Of a DNA stretch of 5,785 nucleotides, positions 1 to 5,607 are shown in pieces. Position 1 is the stretch's first letter. Each line of letters starts with the position of its first letter. A model generated the notes under the pieces. It saw only the letters and a program-made list of their open reading frames with translations. It had not been told where the DNA came from and ran no database searches. This DNA comes from DASYUM01 sp036001225 (GTDB taxonomy: Bacteria; Methylomirabilota; Methylomirabilia; Rokubacteriales; DASRDR01), in assembly GCA_036001225.1 (NCBI GenBank), contig DASYUM010000098.1, forward strand, positions 1-5,785, in the 5' to 3' direction. The translations under genes and the position numbers were made by a program.

Positions 1-2
1 GA

Positions 3-20
3 CCCCCCCGATGCCCCCCC
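3..20 (-). repeat. Potential G-quadruplex motif on the minus strand
   Basis: Two runs of seven C are separated by GATG. On the minus strand this reads as G7-CATC-G7, which can be divided into four G3 tracts with loops of 1, 4 and 1 bases and so fits the usual G-quadruplex pattern. Whether it folds or has any role is unknown. Such runs are also frequent places for indel errors. Confidence 0.35.
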
Positions 21-26
21 GTCGTG

Positions 27-45
27 GCGGCGGCAGAGCCGCCGC
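27..45 (+). repeat. Perfect 8-bp GC hairpin
   Basis: GCGGCGGC (27-34) pairs perfectly with GCCGCCGC (38-45) across the 3-base loop AGA. No T tract follows on either strand, so it is not a typical intrinsic terminator. It could mark the 3' end of a transcript from an upstream gene, or be chance in GC-rich DNA. Confidence 0.3.
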
Positions 46-205
46 TCGGAGCACTCCTCGATGCACCTTGCGCTCGGTGGCAGGCGCCGGGTTACTCCGA
101 CAGGCCCCTGGTGGTGGTTGGGGCGTGTCCCAGGATATAACAGAGCCAGCCCCCACGAGCCATTCGGGTAGCGGCCCCCCACGCCGGTCCGACGCGCCGG
201 AGCCC

Positions 206-234
206 TTGACGTGGGTCGCCCGGCGACCTAGAGT
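206..234 (+). promoter_or_regulatory. Sigma70-type promoter of the hydrolase-transporter-lyase operon
   Basis: The -35 box TTGACG (206-211, 5 of 6 to consensus) and -10 box TAGAGT (229-234, 4 of 6) are separated by exactly 17 bases. The expected transcription start is near 240-242, giving a leader of about 53 bases before the ATG at 294. It is the only good promoter upstream of the first gene, and the five genes downstream are packed without internal promoters that I could recognise, so it probably serves them all. Box matches and spacing are seen directly; activity is inferred. Confidence 0.6.
214..228. promoter_or_regulatory. Candidate operator: 15-bp palindrome in the promoter spacer
   Basis: GGTCGCC-C-GGCGACC is a perfect inverted repeat with 7-bp arms and one central base. 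It occupies the space between the -35 and -10 boxes, ending on the base before the -10. A dimeric regulator bound here would block or reshape RNA polymerase binding, as many TetR-, GntR- and MerR-type regulators do at such positions. No regulator gene is in the window, so the family cannot be named. Confidence 0.45.
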
Positions 235-293
235 GCCCTCCAACAGGGAGTCGTGGCCTGAACGTCCGCGTCGGGCGGTGGAAGGAGGAGGAC

Positions 294-965
294 ATGGGGG
301 AGATGATCACCTTGACGGCCGAGGATGGACACCGGCTCGCCGCCTATCGGGTGGCCCCGCCGGGCGCATCCCGCGGCGGCCTGGTGGTGGTGCAGGAGAT
401 CTTCGGCGTGAACTCGCACATCAAGCGGACGTGCGACGGCTTCGCCGCGGATGGCTATGTGGCGCTCGCCCCGGCGCTCTTCGACCGTGTGGAGCGCGAC
501 TACGCGACGGGCTACACGCAAGCCGACGTCGACCGCGGGCGAGCGGTCCGGGGCAAGCTGTCCTTGGATCAGGCCGTCATGGACGTGCGGGCGGCCGTCC
601 GCGAGCTGGCCCGATCGGGCTCCGGGGTCGGGGTCGTCGGCTACTGCTTCGGCGGCACGATCGCGTGGCTCGCGGCCACGCGGATCGACGGAGTCGCGGC
701 GGCCGTCGGCTACTACGGCGGGGGCATTGCCGACGCCGCCTCGGAGCAGCCGCGCTGTCCGGTGATGCTCCACTTCGGGGAGACCGATGCCTCGATTCCC
801 CGAGAGCACTGGGAGAAGGTGCGCGCCCAGCACCCGGGCGTCCCGGTGCACGTCTACCCCGCCGGGCATGGGTTCAACTGTGACGAGCGCGGCAGCTACC
901 ACGCCGAGAGCGCCCGGCTCGCGCGGGAGCGGACGCTCGCCTTCTTCCGCCAGCACGTCGGATGA
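294..965 (+). CDS. Dienelactone hydrolase family protein
   Basis: A 223-residue alpha/beta hydrolase, close to the usual length for this family, with no signal peptide, so cytoplasmic. The catalytic triad is visible: nucleophile Cys118 in GYCFGG (116-121), Asp165 in FGETD and His192 in AGHGF. Glu35 in VVQEIFGVN (32-40) matches the glutamate that holds the cysteine in check in characterised dienelactone hydrolases. Known members hydrolyse dienelactone to maleylacetate in chloroaromatic degradation (EC 3.1.1.45), but many paralogs act on other lactones or esters, so the substrate is open. The start at 294 follows AAGGAGG (282-288) at 5 bases; ATG 303 is a less likely alternative. It is the first gene of an operon with a sugar-type ABC importer and an ArgH-like lyase. 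No other chloroaromatic or catechol genes are nearby, which argues against the textbook role. Confidence 0.93.
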   Translation: MGEMITLTAEDGHRLAAYRVAPPGASRGGLVVVQEIFGVNSHIKRTCDGFAADGYVALAPALFDRVERDYATGYTQADVDRGRAVRGKLSLDQAVMDVRAAVRELARSGSGVGVVGYCFGGTIAWLAATRIDGVAAAVGYYGGGIADAASEQPRCPVMLHFGETDASIPREHWEKVRAQHPGVPVHVYPAGHGFNCDERGSYHAESARLARERTLAFFRQHVG

Positions 966-968
966 GCC

Positions 969-974
969 GGAGGG
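969..974 (+). promoter_or_regulatory. Ribosome binding site that decides the start of the binding-protein gene
   Basis: GGAGGG lies 5 bases before ATG 980. An in-frame ATG at 962 overlaps the hydrolase stop as ATGA but has no purine-rich site in front of it. Starting at 980 also gives a more typical signal peptide (MTTAKR followed by the hydrophobic stretch). I therefore prefer 980. Use of 962 through translational coupling would add only six residues and cannot be excluded. Confidence 0.6.
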
Positions 975-979
975 CACCG

Positions 980-2236
980 ATGACCACGGCGAAGCGGCTG
1001 GCCACCGCGCTCGGCCTGACGCTGGCGATCGCGGGCACGGCCCGGGCCCAGACGGTCGAGATCGAGTACTGGCAGTACACCTTCGCCCAGCGCGTGCAGG
1101 CGATCGACGAGCTGATCAAGCGCTTCGAGGCGGCCACTCCCGGCGTCAAGGTCAAGCACACCCACGTGCCGTACGACGATTTCCGCCTCAAGATCGCCGC
1201 CGCCATCCCGGCCGGCCAGGGGCCCGACGTGGTGCAGCTCTTCTACGGGTGGCTACAGGACTACCTGAAGGCCAAGCTGCTGCAGCCCCTGCCCCAAGAG
1301 CTGTTCGAGGCGGCAGAGATCGAGCGCGAGTTCTTTCCGCTGGTGAAGCAGATGAAGGTCGGCGGCCAGTACTACGGCGTGCCGACCGCCGTGCGCGCGC
1401 TGGCCCTGTTCTGGAACCGGAAGCTCGTGCGGGAGGCCGGCCTCGACCCGGCCAAGCCGCCCCAGACGCTCGACGAGCTGGTCGAGGCGGCCAAGAAGCT
1501 GACCAAGCGCGACGCCGCCGGCAACCTCCTGCAGGCGGGCATCGCGCTCGACATGGGCTTGCAGGACCATCACTGGCTGCGCGAGGTGCTGATCCGCCAG
1601 ATGGGTGGCCAGCCCTACTCCGCCGACGGCCGGAGCGTGGCCTACAACGGGCCGGCCGGCGTCCGGGCGGTCACGTGGTACGCGGACCTGGTGTCGCGCC
1701 ACAAGGTGAGCGAGTTCGGCTTCCTGACCGACGGCATCACCGCCTTCCGCTCGGGCAAGGCCGGCTTCATGATCGACGGCTCCTTCCGGCTCGCCGCCCT
1801 GGATGGCCAGGCCGGCCTCGAGTACGGCGTCGGGGAGCTGCCCGGTCACGAGGGCCGGCGCTTCAACTTCGCCTCCTACTGGGTCAACGGCATCACGCCC
1901 AAGGCGACCGGGCCCAAGAAGGAAGCGGCCGCGAAGTTCCTGCGATTCATCACCACGCCAGCGGCGATGGAGCTGTGGCTCGAGAAGGTGGGCGAGCTCC
2001 CGGCCCGCAAGGCGGTGGCCGAGCGTGACGCGATCCGCACCCATCCGAAGTACGGCCCCTTCATCCGCGGCCTGGCCTATTCGGAAGCGACGTCCTTCGT
2101 CAACGAGACCGCCCAGCGCAAGCTGTTCATGGACATGGTCGACCGCATCGCGCTCAAGGGCCAGCCGGTCGCCGAGTCGGTCGCGCAGGCGGCGGCCGAG
2201 GAGCAGAAGCTGCTGGACGCGTTCTTCGCCAAGTAA
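980..2236 (+). CDS. ABC transporter periplasmic solute-binding protein, family 1 (UgpB/MalE-like)
   Basis: A 418-residue exported binding protein, normal length for family 1 carbohydrate-type receptors. The N-terminus has a Sec signal: K5/R6, hydrophobic residues 8-20 and an ARA cleavage site after residue 23. The mature protein begins with Gln and has no lipobox cysteine, so it should be free in the periplasm. Family hallmarks follow: IEYWQYT (28-34), the first-lobe segment FEAATPGVKVKH (49-60), GPDVVQLF (81-88), YGVPTAVRALALFWNRKL (132-149, the hinge and sugar-pocket region), FRSGKAGFMIDGSF (256-269), and the C-terminal KKEAAAKFLRFITTP (313-327). In related systems the ligand is a sugar, polyol or glycerol phosphate; the residues visible here do not settle which. 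The start is 14 bases after the hydrolase stop, and the two matching permeases follow. The alternative start is 962 (424 residues). Confidence 0.93.
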   Translation: MTTAKRLATALGLTLAIAGTARAQTVEIEYWQYTFAQRVQAIDELIKRFEAATPGVKVKHTHVPYDDFRLKIAAAIPAGQGPDVVQLFYGWLQDYLKAKLLQPLPQELFEAAEIEREFFPLVKQMKVGGQYYGVPTAVRALALFWNRKLVREAGLDPAKPPQTLDELVEAAKKLTKRDAAGNLLQAGIALDMGLQDHHWLREVLIRQMGGQPYSADGRSVAYNGPAGVRAVTWYADLVSRHKVSEFGFLTDGITAFRSGKAGFMIDGSFRLAALDGQAGLEYGVGELPGHEGRRFNFASYWVNGITPKATGPKKEAAAKFLRFITTPAAMELWLEKVGELPARKAVAERDAIRTHPKYGPFIRGLAYSEATSFVNETAQRKLFMDMVDRIALKGQPVAESVAQAAAEEQKLLDAFFAK

Positions 2237-2237
2237 G

Positions 2238-2253
2238 CCCGGCGGCCGCCGGG
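2238..2253 (+). repeat. 16-bp perfect palindrome between binding-protein and permease genes
   Basis: CCCGGCGGCCGCCGGG starts one base after the TAA stop and ends six bases before the permease ATG. In mRNA it forms at least a six-pair GC stem with a GGCC loop. Its 3' arm and the next base make the run GGGG (2251-2254), the only purine-rich stretch ahead of the permease start. In the E. coli maltose operon, REP hairpins between malE and malF protect the upstream message and help give an excess of binding protein over permease. The same role is inferred here, possibly with weaker permease translation. There is no T tract, so full termination is unlikely. Confidence 0.55.
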
Positions 2254-2259
2254 GCCCGC

Positions 2260-3144
2260 ATGCTGGACCGGCTGTCCCTGGGCGCCCGCCGGACGCTCAC
2301 CGCGTGGGGCTTCCTGGCCGTGCCGCTGGTCTTCTACGTGGGGATCCGCTTCTATCCGACGGCCGACGCGTTCCTCATGTCGCTCACCGACTGGAGCATC
2401 GTGGGGGAGCGCCGGTTCGTGGGCCTCGCCAACTACCGCCGCCTGGCGGCCGACCCGGTCTTCTGGAAGGTCATGGGGAATACCGTCCAGTACCTGGTCG
2501 TCGGCGTCGCCGTCAGCCTCGGCCTGGCCTTCCTGGTGGCCTACCACCTCGACCGTGTCCGTGTCGGGCACGCGCTCCTGCGCGCGCTCTACTTCGTGCC
2601 GCACGTGACCACCGCCGTGGCCATGGGCTGGGTCTGGCGGTGGCTCTACCAGCCGGTGCCGGTCGGCGTGTTCAACGGGCTCCTGGTCGCGCTGGGCCTG
2701 CCCCAGCAGCCTTTCCTGCGCTCGACCGAGCAGGCGCTCTATGCCGTGCTGGCGCCGGCGGTCTGGGCCGGGCTCGGCTTCCAGGTGGTGGTCTTCCTGG
2801 CCGGCCTCAAGGCGATCCCCCAGGAGTACTACGAGGCGGCCGCCATCGACGGCGCCGGAGGCTGGCGCCTGCTCGTCGAGATCACCCTCCCCCTGCTGCG
2901 GCCGACCACCGTGTTCCTGGTGGTGGTCAGCTCGATCGCCTACCTCCGGATCTTCGATTACGTCTACAGCATGACCAGCGGCCAGGGCGGCCCCCTCGAC
3001 GCCACCAAGCCCCTGGTGCTCAAGATCTACGTGACCGCGTTCGGACACTTCCAGATGGGGTACGCGGCCGCCCACACCGTGGTGCTCTTCGTGATCCTCC
3101 TCGTGGTTTCGCTCGTCCAGCTCCGGGTCCTCCAGGCGCGATGA
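2260..3144 (+). CDS. ABC transporter permease, MalF/UgpA type
   Basis: A 294-residue inner-membrane protein with six likely membrane segments (about 16-36, 74-97, 107-129, 160-183, 215-235 and 268-289). The EAA loop that docks on the ATPase is clear: YEAAAIDGAG (191-200) followed by ITLPLLRP (208-215). The N-terminal half carries FVGLANYRRL (53-62), typical of the UgpA branch (COG1175). It would pair with the next gene's product to form the translocation channel. The ATG at 2260 follows the binding-protein stop by 23 bases taken up by a palindrome and has only a weak GGGG site, so low or structure-controlled translation is likely. Its TGA overlaps the next start. No ATPase gene is adjacent. 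Confidence 0.93.
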   Translation: MLDRLSLGARRTLTAWGFLAVPLVFYVGIRFYPTADAFLMSLTDWSIVGERRFVGLANYRRLAADPVFWKVMGNTVQYLVVGVAVSLGLAFLVAYHLDRVRVGHALLRALYFVPHVTTAVAMGWVWRWLYQPVPVGVFNGLLVALGLPQQPFLRSTEQALYAVLAPAVWAGLGFQVVVFLAGLKAIPQEYYEAAAIDGAGGWRLLVEITLPLLRPTTVFLVVVSSIAYLRIFDYVYSMTSGQGGPLDATKPLVLKIYVTAFGHFQMGYAAAHTVVLFVILLVVSLVQLRVLQAR

Positions 3145-3962
3145 AGCCCCGGGCGCGGCCCGGCCGGGGCGTCGTCTGGCTGTTGCTGCTCCTCGGCGGC
3201 GTGCTGATGGTGATCCCGTTCGTCTACATGCTCTCGACCTCGCTCAAGCACAACGTCGAGGTCTACGAGCTGTCGCTCCTGCCGCGGGCGCCGACGCTCC
3301 ACAACTACCGGCGCCTGATCGGGGCCTCCGGGTTCCCGCGCTGGTTTCTCAACTCGTTCGTGATCGCGGGTCTCACCACCCTGTCGGTGCTGTTCTTCGA
3401 CAGCCTGGTCGGCTACACGCTGGCGAAGTTCCGCTTCCGCGGCCGCCGGCTGGTGTTCATGGCGATCCTCAGCACGCTCATGATCCCGACCGAGATGCTG
3501 GTCCTCCCCTGGTACGTGCTGAGCCGGAATCTCGGCTGGCTCGACACCTACTGGGGCATCATGTTCCCGGGGCTGATGACGGGCTTCGGCACTTTCCTGA
3601 TGAAGCAGTTCTTCGAAGGCGTGCCCGACGAGCTGATCGATGCGGGCCGGGTCGATGGGCTCGGCGAGTTCCAGATCTGGCGGCGGGTGGCCCTGCCGCT
3701 CGTGATCCCGGCCCTGTCGGCGCTCGCCATCTTCACGTTCCTCGGGAACTGGACCGCATTCCTGTGGCCGCTCATCGCGACCACCGACAAGAGCCTCTAC
3801 ACCCTGCCGGTCGGGCTGGCCTCGTTCTCCGGCGAGTTCCAGACCGAGTGGGAGATGGTGATGACCGGCGCCAGCTTCGCGACGCTGCCCACCCTCCTCG
3901 TCTTCGTCCTCCTGCAGCGGTACATCGTCCGCGGCGTCATGCTGGCCGGCCTCAAAGGATAG
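3141..3962 (+). CDS. ABC transporter permease, MalG/UgpE type
   Basis: A 273-residue inner-membrane protein of the UgpE branch (COG0395), normal length. Likely membrane segments are about 10-32, 71-95, 105-126, 136-156, 188-212 and 246-267. The EAA loop reads ELIDAGRVDGLGEFQIW (164-180) then VALPL (183-187), with the conserved glycine at 173. NSFVIAG (71-77), LMIPTEMLVLPWY (113-125) and the C-terminal QRYIVRGVMLAGLKG (259-273) are typical of the family. The start ATG overlaps the preceding TGA (ATGA) and has no good ribosome site of its own, so it is probably translated by coupling with the first permease. This frame stays open upstream to about 1803, but that part is a shadow of the binding-protein and first-permease genes. 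Confidence 0.93.
   Translation: MKPRARPGRGVVWLLLLLGGVLMVIPFVYMLSTSLKHNVEVYELSLLPRAPTLHNYRRLIGASGFPRWFLNSFVIAGLTTLSVLFFDSLVGYTLAKFRFRGRRLVFMAILSTLMIPTEMLVLPWYVLSRNLGWLDTYWGIMFPGLMTGFGTFLMKQFFEGVPDELIDAGRVDGLGEFQIWRRVALPLVIPALSALAIFTFLGNWTAFLWPLIATTDKSLYTLPVGLASFSGEFQTEWEMVMTGASFATLPTLLVFVLLQRYIVRGVMLAGLKG
3954..3959 (+). promoter_or_regulatory. Ribosome binding site for the GTG start of the lyase gene
   Basis: AAAGGA lies in the last codons of the second permease gene, 7 bases before GTG 3967. No ATG is available near the expected N-terminus, so this site supports the GTG. The site overlaps the end of the permease gene, implying that the lyase is translated along with the transporter. Confidence 0.55.
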
Positions 3963-3966
3963 CGGG

Positions 3967-5472
3967 GTGGACCAGGGCCGCCGTCCGCCTGACGACCGGT
4001 TCCCGGCGCCGGTCTACCGGGAGACGGTGCTGGCGCCGCTGTTCGAGGGCGTCAAGCAGCACCACTGGCGCCAGCAGATGCGCATCAATCGCGCCAGCGC
4101 GATCATGCTCGCCGCCCAGGGCCTCCTGTCCCGGAGCGAGGCGGCGGCCATCCTGCGGGCGCTCGACGACATCGAGGCGGCGATCGACGTCCCCGCGCTC
4201 CCCTACACCGGCGAGCACGAGGACTTCTTCTTCCTGGTCGAGGCCGAGCTCGGGCGCCGCCTCGGCGTGGAGACGGCCGGCAAGCTCCACACCGGACGCA
4301 GCCGAAACGACATCGATCACACGGTGTTCAAGATGGCGCTCAAGGAGCGCCTGGCGGAGCTGCTGGACGACCTGCTGGCGGCCCTCGGGGTCCTGCTCGA
4401 GGTGGCGGAGGCCAACCGGGGGACGCTGGTGGTCGCCTATACCCACGGCCAGCCCGCCCAGCCCACCACCTACGGCCACTACCTCGGCGCGGTGATCGAG
4501 CTCCTCCTGCGCGACGTCGAGCGCCTCCGCCAGGCCAGCCGCTACCCCGATTTGTGCAGCATGGGAGCGGCCGCGATCACCACCTCGGGCTTCCCCCTCG
4601 ACCGCCGGGCGATGGCCGAGCTGCTCGGGTTCGCCGAGGTCCAGGAGAACGCCTACGGCTGCATCGCCGCCAACGACTACCTGACCAGCGTCCACGGCGC
4701 GCTGCGGCTCCTGTTCGTCCACCTCGGCCGCTTCGCCCAGGACCTCAACACCTGGACCGGCTTCGAGATCGGGCACCTCCAGGTGCCCGACGGGTACGTC
4801 CAGGTGAGCTCGATCATGCCGCAGAAGCGCAACCCGGTGGCGGTCGAGCACCTGCGGCTCCTCTGCTCGCTGGCCGCCGGGCGGGCCAGCGCGACGGTCG
4901 ACGCCCTCCACAACACGCCGTTCACCGACGTCAACGACGCCGAGGGCGAGGTCCAGGTGGCGGGCTACGCCGCGTTCGAGGCGGGCCGCCGCGCGCTCCG
5001 CCTCCTGGCCGGGTTCATCGGCGCCGCGCGCGTCGACGAGGCCCGCGTCCGCCGGCACATCGAGGAGGGCTGTCTCACCGCGACCGAGCTGGCCGACTCG
5101 CTCGTGCGGGCCGAGGGGCTGTCGTTCCGCCAGGCGCACGAGGTCGTGGCGCGCCTGGTCAAGGGCATGCTCGCCCGCGGCGAGCGCTTCGCCACCGTGC
5201 CCCAGGCGGCCTTCACCGACGCGTTCGCGGCGGTGGCGGGCCGCTCGCCCCGCCTCGGCGAGGCGGACCTCCGCCGCTACACCACGCCCGAGCACTTCGT
5301 CGCCGTGCGCACGCTGCCCGGCGGGCCGGCGCCGGGCCCGCTGGCCGCCAGCCTCGCCCGCTATCGCCGCGAGCTCGACGAGGCGCGGACCTGGCTCGAT
5401 GGGTACCGGGCGCGCATCGACGGCGTCGACCCGCGGCTCCGGGAGCGCGCGCGGGCGCTCCTCCCGGATTGA
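3967..5472 (+). CDS. Argininosuccinate lyase-like lyase (aspartase/fumarase superfamily), substrate uncertain
   Basis: A 501-residue cytoplasmic lyase, longer than typical ArgH (about 460). The three conserved regions are present: GKLHTGRSRNDID (105-117), AYTHGQPAQP (157-166) and the signature SSIMPQKRNP (281-290). Catalytic positions align without gaps to duck delta-crystallin/ASL numbering as I recall it, offset by two: Thr159, His160, Ser281, Lys287, Asn289, and Glu294 for the His-Glu relay. Argininosuccinate-binding Tyr323, Gln328 and Lys331 become Asp321, Glu326 and Val329, and the N-terminal WGGRF motif of ArgH is missing. The chemistry is therefore probably C-N (or C-O) elimination yielding fumarate or a relative, on another substrate. 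Superfamily members such as EDDS lyase show that ArgH relatives can act on other N-substituted aspartates. The GTG start lies 4 bases after the permease stop, in an operon with an importer and a hydrolase, which suggests catabolism. A pipeline would probably name it argH. Confidence 0.88.
   Translation: MDQGRRPPDDRFPAPVYRETVLAPLFEGVKQHHWRQQMRINRASAIMLAAQGLLSRSEAAAILRALDDIEAAIDVPALPYTGEHEDFFFLVEAELGRRLGVETAGKLHTGRSRNDIDHTVFKMALKERLAELLDDLLAALGVLLEVAEANRGTLVVAYTHGQPAQPTTYGHYLGAVIELLLRDVERLRQASRYPDLCSMGAAAITTSGFPLDRRAMAELLGFAEVQENAYGCIAANDYLTSVHGALRLLFVHLGRFAQDLNTWTGFEIGHLQVPDGYVQVSSIMPQKRNPVAVEHLRLLCSLAAGRASATVDALHNTPFTDVNDAEGEVQVAGYAAFEAGRRALRLLAGFIGAARVDEARVRRHIEEGCLTATELADSLVRAEGLSFRQAHEVVARLVKGMLARGERFATVPQAAFTDAFAAVAGRSPRLGEADLRRYTTPEHFVAVRTLPGGPAPGPLAASLARYRRELDEARTWLDGYRARIDGVDPRLRERARALLPD
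5438..5468 (+). terminator. GC-rich stem over the last codons of the lyase gene
   Basis: TCCGGGAG (5438-5445) pairs perfectly with CTCCCGGA (5461-5468), and an inner CGC/GCG pairing (5446-5448 with 5455-5457) can extend it around a 3-base bulge. An alternative fold uses GGAGCGC (5442-5448) with GCGCTCC (5455-5461). The stem ends two bases before the TGA stop. No T tract follows, so it is not a classical intrinsic terminator; it could protect the 3' end of the operon message or help an atypical or Rho-dependent stop. No better terminator appears before 5535. Confidence 0.3.
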
Positions 5473-5534
5473 GGTCGCCTGGAACGAGCTCGCCTGAGCG
5501 ACTGAACCGCCGGCCCACGCTCCGCCCGACGGGC

Positions 5535-5563
5535 TTGACGCGTCCCGCCGCAGATGCTGTAGT
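5535..5563 (+). promoter_or_regulatory. Sigma70-type promoter of the Bug/TctC receptor gene
   Basis: TTGACG (5535-5540, 5 of 6) and TGTAGT (5558-5563, 4 of 6) are separated by 17 bases. TGC immediately before the -10 box gives an extended -10 element. The expected start is near 5570, leaving a leader of about 38 bases before ATG 5608. It shows that the receptor gene is transcribed separately from the upstream operon. Its -35 box is identical to that of the upstream promoter. Confidence 0.6.
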
Positions 5564-5564
5564 G

Positions 5565-5581
5565 CTCCCGCGCTCCGGGAG
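5565..5581 (+). repeat. Inverted repeat at the predicted start of transcription
   Basis: CTCCCG (5565-5570) and CGGGAG (5576-5581) form perfect 6-bp arms around CGCTC. The repeat straddles the predicted transcription start, so it could be an operator overlapping +1 or, if transcription starts within its first bases, a 5' hairpin on the message. The right part, GCTCCGGGAG (5572-5581), also occurs at 5436-5445 in the stem at the end of the lyase gene. Confidence 0.35.
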
Positions 5582-5607
5582 GCCGTCCAGTCCGCGTGGA
5601 GGTGTCT

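Larger units (their letters stand above)
1..205. other. Non-coding upstream region, no gene seen
   Basis: No convincing gene lies here. Open frames on both strands translate to Arg/Gly/Pro-rich low-complexity sequence with no recognisable domain, and none has a Shine-Dalgarno site. The stretch holds two seven-base C runs (3-9, 14-20), a short GC hairpin (27-45) and an AT-rich patch, GGATATAAC (133-141), in otherwise very GC-rich DNA. That patch looks like a -10 box in isolation, but I found no acceptable -35 box at the proper distance on either strand. The end of an upstream gene, if any, lies outside the window. Confidence 0.6.

Noticed and set aside
133..142. AT-rich GGATATAACA as a -10 box on either strand
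   Set aside because: No acceptable -35 match at 16-18 bases on the plus or minus strand. The promoter at 206-234 is far better.
92..310. 72-codon minus-strand frame across the promoter region
   Set aside because: No recognisable sequence and no convincing ribosome site; it covers the promoter and ribosome site of the hydrolase gene.
11..883. 290-codon open plus-strand frame covering the upstream region and overlapping the hydrolase gene
   Set aside because: It is Arg/Gly/Pro-rich, has no motif, overlaps the well-supported hydrolase in another frame, and runs through a good promoter.
1803..3140. Long open plus-strand frame running without a stop into the second permease gene
   Set aside because: Before 3141 the translation is Arg/Ser/Pro/Gly-rich with no family resemblance, and it overlaps the clear binding-protein and first-permease genes. 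It is a shadow caused by high GC; the real gene begins at ATG 3141.
3952..5295. 447-codon open frame on the minus strand opposite the lyase gene
   Set aside because: Its composition is low-complexity His/Arg/Glu/Gly/Leu and it mirrors codons of a well-supported lyase. No ribosome site or domain is visible, so it is an antisense GC shadow.
5475..5496. Direct repeat TCGCCTG at 5475-5481 and 5490-5496
   Set aside because: Seven bases long, two copies, in GC-rich DNA; not enough to support a site.
5524..5534. GCCC-GAC-GGGC hairpin before the second promoter as a terminator
   Set aside because: Only four base pairs and no T tract; it abuts the -35 box and is too weak to call.
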